Below are positions 25,071-33,157 of a DNA stretch of 64,000 nt, piece after piece. The stretch's first letter is position 1; each line of letters opens with the position of its first letter. The notes under the pieces are model-generated. The model saw only the letters and a program-made list of their open reading frames with translations, was not told the origin of the DNA and ran no database searches. Where the stretch lies: NCBI RefSeq assembly GCF_001277295.1, contig NZ_CP011456.1, positions 1,240,001 to 1,304,000 on the forward strand. Reading direction: 5' to 3'. The translations under genes and the position numbers were made by a program. The DNA is from Anabaena sp. WA102. GTDB taxonomy: Bacteria; Cyanobacteriota; Cyanobacteriia; Cyanobacteriales; Nostocaceae.

Positions 25071-25429
25071 TAGAGGGTAAATTTGGTGAAAAAAAGCAGC
25101 TATTTTTTGAAATTGAGTTGGTTGCTAATGATGGTTTAAGTTTGCCTGTGGATGCTTTATTTGATAGTGGTTTCACAGGCTTTATGGCTATTAATACACA
25201 AGATTTAGATGGACTTAATTGGGATTATGTAGATAAAGAAATTCTGCGAACTGCTCAGGGTGAAATCACGTTTGAAAGATATTTGGGTAAGGTGATATTG
25301 GATAACCAAGAGTATGAAATTCCTGTTTATGCTGGAGATGAATTAACGGAGATTTTATTGGGTTCAGAGTGGTTGGAGTTTTTGCCTTTGGTGGTGAATT
25401 TTCAAGCTGGTATTTTGACTTTGGGATGA
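25067..25429 (+). CDS. retropepsin-like clan AA aspartic protease
   Basis: The 120-residue protein has one retropepsin-like domain: the catalytic triad D33-S34-G35 in DALFDSGFTGFMAIN, a flap region with ILRTAQGEITFERYLGKV and a C-terminal hydrophobic-hydrophobic-Gly in EILLGSEWLEFLPL. Such single-domain proteases act as dimers. Length is normal. It follows the small gene at 24753 with an ATGA overlap. Bacterial members of this family are common in cyanobacteria but their substrates are unknown. Confidence 0.8.
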   Translation: MIEGKFGEKKQLFFEIELVANDGLSLPVDALFDSGFTGFMAINTQDLDGLNWDYVDKEILRTAQGEITFERYLGKVILDNQEYEIPVYAGDELTEILLGSEWLEFLPLVVNFQAGILTLG

Positions 25430-25628
25430 ATGATTTTGGGGAAATAAACCACGAAGCAACGAAGAGCGCGAAGGGAAGAAAGAAAAGAAGAGAGAAAAGA
25501 GTTGTTTTTAATTTATTGGTAAGTCGCGCAAATAGTAAAATTTATCGTTTTTCCGATCACTTGATTTAATTCTTCCTAAATAACCTGTAAGTTGAAAATT
25601 TAAGTCTCAGATATGACAACAAAATTTC

Positions 25629-26930
25629 TTAAATATTAATATTTTTAATTTCATCCCAAGCATCATTAATTTTATCACGATTACGAACTATCTTTTCGGG
25701 TGTTGTATCTCTTGTAACTGCTTGCAAAATAGTCAGACTTTCCTTAGCAAAAAATAACCATTGAGGCAAATTAATAGCTAAAGGATTACCAGCGTATGTA
25801 AAAATTTTTAGCGCATTGCCACTAGCTGATATTGCATGAGCTAAAAACAACATTTTATGAAGTTTTAGATTAGATTTAATTTGATACAGTTCTCTATTTG
25901 CAATAGAAGTATGCAAAGAGTATTGAAGTTGTTCTGCGCTATCCAAACATGAAAGATAGTGATAACCTCTGACAATTATTTCTATAACAGTTACAGGAAC
26001 TGACATTGTGATAAAGTGTCTCAGATCATAACCATTTAAATACATCCATCTAGATATATCTGCTATGGTTTTTGTATCCGATCCATAAAAACCAAATTGC
26101 ATAAGTTGGAGAAATGCCCATCCAGGAATAGGAACTCCCATTTTAGTAGACATATCAGATATAATATGACCCAACCAAATCAAAGGAGCGAAAGCTTTAT
26201 CTTCCAATGACATATCAAATGTTTTCAAAATATGAAGATTACCATTGATGTCAAAAGCAGTCATATTGCCATTGATAATGTCTAGCGTTCCAAATATCAG
26301 ACCAAATAGCGGATCATGGCCAAGACTTAATAACCTATGAGTTTTGGGATTAAATCCTTTAATATTCTGATTAATACTTTGGTCATAAGAAACTTTACAA
26401 GTATCTTCACACCACTTTAAAAATGGATTTAATTCTCCTTCTTCATCAATACCTAAAGTTTTTAACCATTTTGTAAAATTACTTCCTTCTTGTTTATATT
26501 TTCCTAGATAGTTGATATCTTTGGGAATTTTGACCACTAAAAAATCAAGAATATTAGCAACTAAACCTGATATACCAACTATTGCATAATCTAAGTTAGA
26601 TAATGGAGGCAAAAATTCTGGGTTTCTGAAAACCTCTTCTTTGACCCTATCATCAATAATCAGAAAGTTGTTATTTAAGAAAATTTCATCTTCCCAAATT
26701 AGTTGCCTTTGTGATTTAGATGGTTGTAAATTAGTATCTAAGATATGTCTGATAATATCTTCTGAAACTCCAATATCTTTAGCTAGATTAATTACATCAT
26801 TTTGTAATTGTGTCAATTTTTCTGTTTCCTGTTTCTGAGTCTGATTAATTGTGGCAAAAGAGGAATGAATATCTCTAATTCTTTGAGACATTTCCAAAAA
26901 CTCATTATCCCAATTCAATATGCTAGACAT
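25629..26930 (-). CDS. GHDP-motif protein, last gene of a three-gene cassette
   Basis: A 433-residue protein without a recognised name. Residues 1-65 are helical with a coiled-coil segment; a hydrophobic helix lies at about 114-133. The most striking part is HRLLSLGHDPLFGLIFGTLDI (H198, H205-D206-P207), followed by a second His/Asp pair in LGHIISDMS (H255, D259) and YDLRHFITMSVPV (H305). His-Asp pairs like these could bind metal, as in membrane-associated hydrolases, but this is inference. Similar GHDP proteins are found widely in bacteria without a function. The gene follows the coiled-coil membrane gene by 18 bp, so they are almost certainly co-transcribed. Confidence 0.6.
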   Translation of the reverse strand: MSSILNWDNEFLEMSQRIRDIHSSFATINQTQKQETEKLTQLQNDVINLAKDIGVSEDIIRHILDTNLQPSKSQRQLIWEDEIFLNNNFLIIDDRVKEEVFRNPEFLPPLSNLDYAIVGISGLVANILDFLVVKIPKDINYLGKYKQEGSNFTKWLKTLGIDEEGELNPFLKWCEDTCKVSYDQSINQNIKGFNPKTHRLLSLGHDPLFGLIFGTLDIINGNMTAFDINGNLHILKTFDMSLEDKAFAPLIWLGHIISDMSTKMGVPIPGWAFLQLMQFGFYGSDTKTIADISRWMYLNGYDLRHFITMSVPVTVIEIIVRGYHYLSCLDSAEQLQYSLHTSIANRELYQIKSNLKLHKMLFLAHAISASGNALKIFTYAGNPLAINLPQWLFFAKESLTILQAVTRDTTPEKIVRNRDKINDAWDEIKNINI

Positions 26931-26948
26931 ACAAAATTTCCCATTTAT

Positions 26949-27956
26949 TTACAGTAAGTCTTGGTTTCTATGTAATGCGTTTTTTAAATACTCAATTGCT
27001 TTTTCCAAATTTTCTATTTTTTGCTTGTTTTGTTCCTTATTCAGAATTAAATCATCTCTTTCATCTTCAAGAGAGCGAATAGCTTGCCTTTGCTCCTTAA
27101 TAATTTCTTGAGCCAAACGAATATCTTTTTGAATGAGGACAATTTCTTTCATTACAACTTCTAACTTAGCTGCTTGCGTTAAAGCAGCATCTGGAGACTG
27201 AGCAAACAAAGCACCAACACCAACACCCGCACCAGCGCCAAGAATAGCACCACCACCAACAATGACTGCAAAACCACCCGCCATTCCCAAACCACCTGCT
27301 GCTATTGCACCTCCTCCAAGAGCAGCTAAAACAGCTGATACTGCTGCTGCACCAGATAAACCAGGTGCTAGTATAGGTGCTAATAAACCTGCGATTACTG
27401 GTGTGAAAAATGCTGCTGTTATGGCTAAAGCAACTGCACCTAAGACACCTACTAACCAGGGATTTAAACCACCTTTAATTCCTTGAATTGCCTCGTTATA
27501 GTTCGACTTAAAGCGTCTAACAACATCTGAATCTAAATCTAGGCTTCTGGCAAAAACTTGTAATTTATTGATCAGTTTGTATTCGTCAGATATTTTTATA
27601 TTTTTATATTTGTCATCATTTGTGTTACCAAGGTTATAATATGGCTTAAAAATAACTACCTCTAAGAACATTATATGTAGAGTTAATTTATTTCCCGCAT
27701 CTGTCTTAATCGCTGTAACTAATTGTTTGAGTAATTCAAAATCTGTGATCAAATTAGAGGAAGAATTACTATGATTTTCTTGATTAATTTGTCCTTGTAA
27801 AAAAAGTTCAGTTGATTCTTTCCACTGAGATAACCATTGCCGTTTCAGAGCTTTCGTTTCAAAATTGTTCTCATATTCAACGTCTGCTAATACCAGATGG
27901 TATTGATAGCTAAACATGATTCTTGTTTGTTCCAGAGTTAAACCAAATTCTTTCAT
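26949..27956 (-). CDS. Gly/Ala-rich membrane protein with C-terminal coiled coil
   Basis: The 335-residue protein has a soluble helical N-terminal domain (1-160; FGLTLEQTRIMFSYQYHLVL), a very Gly/Ala-rich hydrophobic block at 164-251 (several membrane segments with GxxxG-type spacing) and a charged coiled coil at about 258-332 (IKEQRQAIRSLEDERDDLIL). Glycine-zipper membrane blocks joined to coiled coils occur in pore-forming and abortive-infection effectors, though nothing here proves that. It is the middle gene of the cassette, 102 bp after the small winged-helix-like gene and 18 bp before the GHDP gene. Confidence 0.6.
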   Translation of the reverse strand: MKEFGLTLEQTRIMFSYQYHLVLADVEYENNFETKALKRQWLSQWKESTELFLQGQINQENHSNSSSNLITDFELLKQLVTAIKTDAGNKLTLHIMFLEVVIFKPYYNLGNTNDDKYKNIKISDEYKLINKLQVFARSLDLDSDVVRRFKSNYNEAIQGIKGGLNPWLVGVLGAVALAITAAFFTPVIAGLLAPILAPGLSGAAAVSAVLAALGGGAIAAGGLGMAGGFAVIVGGGAILGAGAGVGVGALFAQSPDAALTQAAKLEVVMKEIVLIQKDIRLAQEIIKEQRQAIRSLEDERDDLILNKEQNKQKIENLEKAIEYLKNALHRNQDLL

Positions 27957-28058
27957 TGTCTTTTCCCCTAAAGTTGTACTACTGAATCTTAATTACAACA
28001 AATTTTAATTTTATTAAGCACATTTGCTTAAATTTGTTTATTTAATTTGGAAGTTTTA

Positions 28059-28364
28059 TTACATTGAGACTAATTTATACAAATTGTCCTCACTACGCAA
28101 ACCCGCACCTAACACATCTAACCCTATTGGTGACGTGAGAGTATAACTGGTTGAAGATCCTTTTTTGGAGAGTGCGATCGCTCCTTCTTGTTCTAATTCT
28201 TGTAAAATTTCTGGATAACCTGGGATATTCTTGTTCTTTAATTTCATTTTGTCATTCAATTTACCCCTAGCCACTTTCTGCTGACTTCCTCCTAAGTCCC
28301 ACAACGCAAGCAGCAAGCGAGTTTTAGCGTACAAAACCTGTAAATTTTTGGCTTGGGTGTTCAT
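28059..28364 (-). CDS. small winged-helix-like protein heading the cassette
   Basis: The 101-residue protein reads TRLLLALWDLGGSQQKVARGKL, then YPEILQELEQEGAIALSKKG and SSTSYTLTSPIGLDVLGAGL. The two-helix plus wing layout, with a Thr/Ser-rich hairpin after the second helix, resembles a winged helix. It contains no membrane segment. It is the first gene on the strand and could regulate the two downstream genes or supply a specificity function. Family unknown. Confidence 0.5.
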   Translation of the reverse strand: MNTQAKNLQVLYAKTRLLLALWDLGGSQQKVARGKLNDKMKLKNKNIPGYPEILQELEQEGAIALSKKGSSTSYTLTSPIGLDVLGAGLRSEDNLYKLVSM

Positions 28365-28766
28365 ATTCAGTATCCTACTTAACTAAAAAATATTATAAGT
28401 ATTTTATTTGTTACTTGGACAAAATTCAAATAATATTAACTATTTTGATGTAAATAAGACAAATATCAATATTTATGACTTATGCTGCAAATACCCTGAA
28501 CAGGTAAGGGTAAAGCATGAGCTAAACCCCTACATTTATACTCAGGATTGGGATATTTTTTGAGTAAGAAGTCTCTAATTGCATATTTCCTCAGAGGTAA
28601 GAAATTAGAGTCGCTTATATCAGCAGCAAGATGGAAGACCGACAAAAATAGTTCATGATTACATACAAATACTATACCCATCCTTTTCTAGGTACGAAAA
28701 AACAAAAGCTCAAATCTGCCTTTGTGTCTGTACGGAGATTAAAGAGTTGTAAATAATAGGAACAAA
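28365..28766. other. intergenic region, no gene called
   Basis: The promoters of the cassette (leftward) and of the lipoprotein gene (rightward) must lie in these 402 bp. A 71-codon frame on the minus strand contains the repeat-like NPEYKCRGLAHALPLPVQG and is not called. Confidence 0.5.
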
Positions 28767-29252
28767 ATGAAGACTATATATAAAGAGCGTAAACTCGGTT
28801 TACGCGTGCAAGCAATACTGATGTCTACATTACTCTCAGTTCTTTTATTAACAGGCTGTGGCGGTGGTTCTCGAAACGCATCAGTACCACCACCTGTTGA
28901 TGATACAGCAGGTAGAAACATGAGCGATCGCTCTTTAGTAAATCAACCCGAAGCCAAAAAAGGATTATCCACAGGTCAGAAAGTGGCACTTTTAGGGGGA
29001 GCAGCCGCTCTTTACTATCTCTACAACAAACAAAAAAACGCTCAAGGAACAGGAGCAAAAGGCAAATATTATCTCTCCAAAAATGGGCGCGTATATTACC
29101 GTGATGAGCAAAACCGCGCTCACTGGGTAACTCCTCCCCCAGATGGTATTCGTGTTCCCGAATCAGAAGCGCAAAAGTATAGTGAATTCCAAGGCTATAA
29201 CGGACGCACCACAGGTCGGGATCTCACTCAACTACCAGAAGCAACACAATAA
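28767..29252 (+). CDS. lipoprotein, unknown function
   Basis: The 161-residue protein has a lipoprotein signal with lipobox LLTGC (Cys31), a Gly/Ser linker, a short hydrophobic stretch (VALLGGAAALYYLY, about 72-85), and a C-terminal KGKYYLSKNGRVYYRDEQNRAHWVTPPPDGI domain, shown in part. The last part with repeated YY/R/W looks like a compact beta domain. It probably faces the periplasm. It is followed after 11 bp by the tandem-repeat gene at 29264, so they form an operon. No family name recognised. Confidence 0.7.
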   Translation: MKTIYKERKLGLRVQAILMSTLLSVLLLTGCGGGSRNASVPPPVDDTAGRNMSDRSLVNQPEAKKGLSTGQKVALLGGAAALYYLYNKQKNAQGTGAKGKYYLSKNGRVYYRDEQNRAHWVTPPPDGIRVPESEAQKYSEFQGYNGRTTGRDLTQLPEATQ

Positions 29253-29263
29253 GGAGACAGATC

Positions 29264-29554
29264 ATGGTTAACGACTTTTTGCAAAAGGCGAAAGATTTTT
29301 TAGTAGGGTTAGGCGATAAACGAGATCAAGAAGAAATCCGTCCACCTCGTGATGATCTAAACGAAGCAAATTTTGGTGATGTTCGTCCCGCTAGTGAAGA
29401 CCCCTATGGCGACCCCGCCAACCAAGGCAACTTTGGTAATGTTCGTCCCGCCAGTGAAGACCCATACGGCGACCCCGCCGACCAAGGCAACTTTGGCAAT
29501 GTTCGTCCCGCCAGTGAAGATCCCTATGGCGACCCCGCCGACGAGGAAAATTAA
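29264..29554 (+). CDS. acidic tandem-repeat protein
   Basis: A 96-residue protein with a short helical head (MVNDFLQKAKDFLVGLGDK) and three tandem 20-residue repeats of the type NFGNVRPASEDPYGDPADQG. The repeat region is acidic and Pro/Gly-rich, so probably disordered. It shares an operon with the lipoprotein at 28767. The near-identity of the DNA repeats indicates recent expansion. Function unknown. Confidence 0.7.
   Translation: MVNDFLQKAKDFLVGLGDKRDQEEIRPPRDDLNEANFGDVRPASEDPYGDPANQGNFGNVRPASEDPYGDPADQGNFGNVRPASEDPYGDPADEEN
29369..29548 (+). repeat. three 60-bp tandem repeats
   Basis: Units at 29369-29428, 29429-29488 and 29489-29548, differing at a few positions, each encode one 20-residue repeat of the acidic protein. 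Confidence 0.9.
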
Positions 29555-29594
29555 CTATCTGGTGAAAATTAAATCTGCGTTTTCCAGAACCCTT

Positions 29595-29622
29595 GTAGAG
29601 ACGTTCCATGGAACGTCTCTAC
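29595..29622. repeat. 28-bp GTAGAGACG palindrome, copy 3, possible terminator
   Basis: Same palindrome as inside sufD, here intergenic and followed by TTTTTT. In this place it can serve as an intrinsic terminator for the lipoprotein operon. Confidence 0.8.
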
Positions 29623-29658
29623 TTTTTTGGAGATATCTATTTCTATCAGACATCTAAA

Positions 29659-29874
29659 TTAGGCAAACTCTTCCAACTGTGACAACTTTAACCAAATATT
29701 GGGCGTTGGTACTTGTCCAAACTTGACCAAAGCATAATCACCCTTGATATCCACAATTTCCCCTTGGGTTTCAAACAAGTAACTAGGTAAACGGGAATCA
29801 CTAGCCTGTGCTTCTAGACTATTTTCTAGCTTTTCCCGAATAGCCCGCACCATATTTCCTTTTTTAATCGCCAT
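29659..29874 (-). CDS. ndhO: NdhO, NAD(P)H dehydrogenase-like complex subunit O
   Basis: The 71-residue protein from MAIKKGNMVRAIREKLENS is NdhO, a small cyanobacterial/plant subunit of the photosynthetic NDH-1 complex on the thylakoid membrane. GEIVDIKGDYALVKFG and NIWLKLSQLEEF are the family beta strands. The frame opens further upstream to 29958, but the family begins with MA-x-K-K-G. The next gene on the strand is the fragment of cruG, about 90 bp upstream. Confidence 0.92.
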   Translation of the reverse strand: MAIKKGNMVRAIREKLENSLEAQASDSRLPSYLFETQGEIVDIKGDYALVKFGQVPTPNIWLKLSQLEEFA

Positions 29875-29966
29875 AAGTTCCCCTCGTTCCAAAATAAACG
29901 CTTTTACTGAAAATTTTAGCTTGTACCCAGACACAAGGGGAATTTTTCTATTAATCACTTTGTTTT

Positions 29967-30179
29967 TTAGCCGACATCATCCCCATATTTCCGCCCGCGC
30001 CATTGCTTAGGAGTGTGAAATGCAGATAAAAAGATGCGTAGCCCCGCTAAAGGGTCAGCCAAAAGAGAAAGCCAGAATAACCAACCACCAGTGGCATCTT
30101 TCCGATCATAGGAGGGAGCGATCGCTAATAATAAGGCAAAGCGAATTACCACCAAAAATATATTCAATCCTAACAACAA
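29967..30179 (-). pseudogene. cruG: duplicated 3' fragment of cruG
   Basis: Positions 29979-30178 match 31781-31980 for exactly 200 bp without gaps and with a handful of mismatches. The fragment encodes LLLGLNIFLVVIRFALLLAI to HTPKQWRGRKYGD and then adds DVG before its own stop. It lacks the glycosyltransferase domain and is not a gene by itself. It lies next to ndhO. Confidence 0.9.
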
Positions 30180-30290
30180 ATCCGCAATATCCTCATAAAT
30201 CCTCCTTAGACAATCCAGAATTAGTGATCCAGCGACTCATTTTACCATCTGCATAATTATCGCATTTCCCATAATTTGGAAGACATTGCA

Positions 30291-30734
30291 TTAAGCATTC
30301 ATTCTTTTAATTGCTGAGAGAGAAGGATATTTTTTATTATCAATAAGTAATTGACGTTCTAATAAACGAGGTTGATCATTAAATCCTAAAATTCTAGCCG
30401 TCACTTGTCCTATATTTGTGAGAGATTCAATAGTAGAATTATTCAGTTTAAAATGTTCCCCCCAATTATCCCAACGAGGATGATAAAAACGCACAAATTA
30501 TTTTTTATCTAAAATAATTGAACCGATATCACTTCCTTTAAAACGATTACAATAGACACAACAATAAGCCAGATTATCTATATTTGATGAGCCACCATGT
30601 TTGATACTAATAATATGATCAATGGCACAGCCTAAAATGGTATCATGTTCAGAAATCAGGCAATATTCACATAAATTATCCGCTCTTTCTGTAACTAAAC
30701 GGCGAAGTTCTAGATTTAAATAAGGACGCTCCAT
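30291..30734 (-). pseudogene. HNH endonuclease split by an in-frame stop
   Basis: The N-terminal 78 codons carry the HNH core: CEYCLISEHDTILGCAIDHI, SIKHGGSSNIDNLAYCCVYC and NRFKGSDIG, with two CxxC pairs and D-H. A TAA at 30498-30500 stops the frame after LDKK; the same frame continues FVRFYHPRWDNWGEHFKL and IGQVTARILGFNDQPRLLER to 30291. One nonsense change in an A/T run explains the split. The core with its zinc ligands is intact, so a shortened protein could still be made. Confidence 0.8.
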
Positions 30735-30743
30735 AATTTAATT

Positions 30744-31001
30744 TTAAGCCTTCTCGTTAATAAAATCATAAGCCCTAGCTTTTGCTAGTCTTAATAAATG
30801 TTCTAGAATCAAATAATGATCTAATTCTGATTTCTCCTCTGGAGAAATTCCATCAGTTTTTTCCCGAAAAATTAAATCAGATACTCTTTCTTTTACTGTT
30901 TCCGATACTTGAAATTTAACTAAACTTTGAGATGTTATGCCAGCAGCGAGAAAGTTAATTATCTCTTCATACGCTGGATTAATGGTGATTGATGTTTTCA
31001 T
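30744..31001 (-). CDS. small partner protein of the HNH gene
   Basis: The 85-residue helical protein (ITINPAYEEIINFLAAGITS; ERVSDLIFREKTDGISPEEK; LILEHLLRLAKARAYDFINE) is 9 bp upstream of the HNH gene on the same strand. I know this kind of pair (short helical protein plus HNH) as frequent in cyanobacteria; the small protein may act as an antitoxin or DNA-binding partner, which is unproven. Confidence 0.6.
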   Translation of the reverse strand: MKTSITINPAYEEIINFLAAGITSQSLVKFQVSETVKERVSDLIFREKTDGISPEEKSELDHYLILEHLLRLAKARAYDFINEKA

Positions 31002-31090
31002 GATGATTATCTCCTTTATTAAGGATATTTAAAATCCATAGAGCAAATAAATGTAGAGAATTTACAGATACACTAATTATAAGGAAGAAC

Positions 31091-31517
31091 GCCGAAAACC
31101 CTTGAAAATGTGGGTGACTCAGGAAGCCACATTTGGGCTTTAGACAAGGGATGAAGGCTAGTACCGCAAGGCGGAAGTCAAAAGTCAAAAGTCAAAAGTC
31201 AAAATGAAGACAGTATAGGCTTTTGGAGGATTTAGAATGGTTGGTTTATTTACGCCGTTTTGTACTAGAGGCAGGATAAATCCTGCATTGATTTTAATCC
31301 ATATTCGTGATACAACTATATTGTCACTAAAGACATAAAAAGCTACCGAGGGACTCTCGGAAAGTTACGCTTGTCAGATATGATTTCGCCCGCCAGGGCC
31401 AACGAAATCAGGGCAAGAACCCAAATATTTAAGGCAGTGCCTGAAACTGGGATAACTGAGGGATATAGACTGAAACTCTCTATAGAATCTCCGCGTCTTT
31501 AGACCGGAGAGTGTCAA
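31091..31517 (+). mobile_element. non-autonomous structured element, copy 1
   Basis: The 427-bp element starts GCCGAAAACCCTTGAAAATG with a hairpin enclosed by CCCTTG...CAAGGG, carries four AAAGTCA heptamers (31175-31204), and ends with several small stems and CCGGAGAGTGTCAA. A second copy lies inverted at 33158-33618. The end resembles the right ends of cyanobacterial IS200/IS605-type elements, where the TnpB guide RNA scaffold lies. No transposase is present. Confidence 0.7.
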
Positions 31518-31777
31518 AATAGCCTGTGTTCTTTAAGGGAACACCAAAAAATAAATTACCCAATTTTGTGGGATGGGCATCCTGCCCGTCCTTGATGATT
31601 AGCGGGCAAGACTTGTACTGAGCTTGTCGAAGTATGCCCGCACCACAAGAAATTTTTGGGTATTTTTTTAATTGGAAGTCCCTAAGAACCAAGATATTTT
31701 CTCATGATTAAGATCGCTCTCCCCACAAGACAAACTGGAATAAAGAGCGATACCCTCAGTCAGCGCCCTAAATAGCC

Positions 31778-32953
31778 TTAATCCCCATATTTCCGCCCGC
31801 GCCATTGCTTAGGAGTGTGAAATGCAGATAAAAAGATGCGTAGCACCGCTAAAGGGTCAGCCAACGGAGAAAGCCAGAATAACCAACCACCAGTGGCATC
31901 TTTCCGATCATAGGAGGGAGCGATCGCTAATAATAAAGCAAAGCGAATCACCACCAAAAATATATTCAATCCTAACAACAGCAGCGCCGGCAGTGAAAGC
32001 ACCAAAGAAGGCAGCGACAAATAACCCAGTAAAATCAAAATAGGTAAACCCTGCACCGCCGACAACACCCATAAATCCCCCCAAATCTGAGCGGGAGAAG
32101 CAGCATCCTTCAAATCAAGGCTGCGCCCCCATTCGTTCCAAGTTTCCCACGCCCCCTCATACATCCTCACCCTTAGCACCTTAGCCCCATCCAAAAAGCC
32201 CACCTTAAAGCCCTTCGCGGCAATATTCCGCGCCAAAGTCACATCATCACAAAAAGAACCCTTCGCGCTGCTGTAACCATCCACAGCCTTTAACACAGAC
32301 CGACGACACAAAAAACACTGACCATTAGCCATCACCCGTTCCGGTTGTTCAGTATAAATCCCCGTCGGATCAAATCTATACAACAACGTCATTAACAAAG
32401 CCGGTTGTAACCAACATTCCCCCGGATACTTGAGAATAAACTGCGGTGATAAAGATACCAAATCATAACCTTTAGCGATCGCAGTTTGCACCAAACTCGC
32501 CACCAAACCAGCATCAGGTTGGATATCTGCATCCATACCCAAAAACCACTCACTCCCCTCAGAACTGAACAAAAAACCATTATGCAACGCCCAAGGACGA
32601 CCCACCCACCCAGAAGGTAAAGGATCATCCGTCATCACCCGAAAGCGTGGGTCAGTCGCTGCTGCCGCTTTTACCAAATCGGGAGTACCATCTTGAGAGC
32701 GACTATCAACCACAATAACTTCCCGAACCTCATAACTTTGGCGAGTTAAACCAGCCAAAAGCGGACCAATCCGCAACGCCTCATTTAACGTCGGTACAAC
32801 CACGCTCACACTGCCTAAAATTTCCGGTGTTGGCTGTTGTGGTGTTAAAGCTGGATCACGTCTAGGACCTTTCAGCAACCGGGAAAGCAAAATCGCCGTT
32901 GCCGGTACTTGGACAAGTAGCAATAGCAGTGGAATAATATTTAGCAATTTCAA
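31778..32953 (-). CDS. cruG: CruG-like family 2 glycosyltransferase (myxoxanthophyll 2'-O-glycosylation)
   Basis: A 391-residue membrane-bound GT2 enzyme: an N-terminal helix (1-24), the GT-A domain with SVSVVVPTLNEALRIGPLL, VIVVDSRSQDGT and the DxD in LGMDADIQPD, then RGSxx-type YSSAKGSFCDDVTLARN and a C-terminal membrane region (about 305-345) ending PKQWRGRKYGD. Layout and length fit CruG, which adds the sugar to myxol in cyanobacterial carotenoids. The 3' 200 bp are duplicated near ndhO. Confidence 0.75.
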   Translation of the reverse strand: MKLLNIIPLLLLLVQVPATAILLSRLLKGPRRDPALTPQQPTPEILGSVSVVVPTLNEALRIGPLLAGLTRQSYEVREVIVVDSRSQDGTPDLVKAAAATDPRFRVMTDDPLPSGWVGRPWALHNGFLFSSEGSEWFLGMDADIQPDAGLVASLVQTAIAKGYDLVSLSPQFILKYPGECWLQPALLMTLLYRFDPTGIYTEQPERVMANGQCFLCRRSVLKAVDGYSSAKGSFCDDVTLARNIAAKGFKVGFLDGAKVLRVRMYEGAWETWNEWGRSLDLKDAASPAQIWGDLWVLSAVQGLPILILLGYLSLPSLVLSLPALLLLGLNIFLVVIRFALLLAIAPSYDRKDATGGWLFWLSPLADPLAVLRIFLSAFHTPKQWRGRKYGD

Positions 32954-33157
32954 CCCTGACTTTTTGTATAAACTAGCTACTTTAAATCTTCTCGCAATTT
33001 AGGCAAATTGACCTAAATTATCCAGCGATATGCAATAGGCATTAGGTTTCTGGAGATTATCGGTTTCATCTAATACTTTTCCAACAACCTCTAAGGACAG
33101 GCTACGCCATCAGCATTAAGCAGCAAAACCTTTTGGTGTAATGCTATAGTATGTTAC
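32954..33157. other. cruG upstream region, no gene
   Basis: Holds the cruG promoter region. A repeat-like GGACAGGCTACGCCATCAGC piece occurs at about 33097-33116. No reading frame of note. Confidence 0.4.

Larger units (their letters stand above)
23936..25430 (+). repeat. tandem duplication of a two-gene unit
   Basis: Unit 1 (23936-24706) and unit 2 (24707-25430) both begin with GATAATTTTTTT or GATGATTTTTTT, then GATATTATTATCATAGTAG and a shared leader, and both carry the same gene pair. Unit 1 is longer because of a 123-bp MITE and has lost about 70 bp at the MITE site. Confidence 0.85.

Noticed and set aside
25369..25569. 66-codon frame overlapping the end of the protease gene
   Set aside because: It is in another frame of the protease and continues into an ACCACGAAGCAACGAAGAG-type repeat.
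28466..28681. 71-codon minus-strand frame
   Set aside because: The C-terminal half is a repeat-like NPEYKCRGLAHALPL segment, and the rest has no recognisable pattern.
31175..31204. AAAGTCA array as an origin iteron set
   Set aside because: Such heptamer arrays occur at many places in the window and here lie within a mobile element; no dnaA boxes or rep gene.
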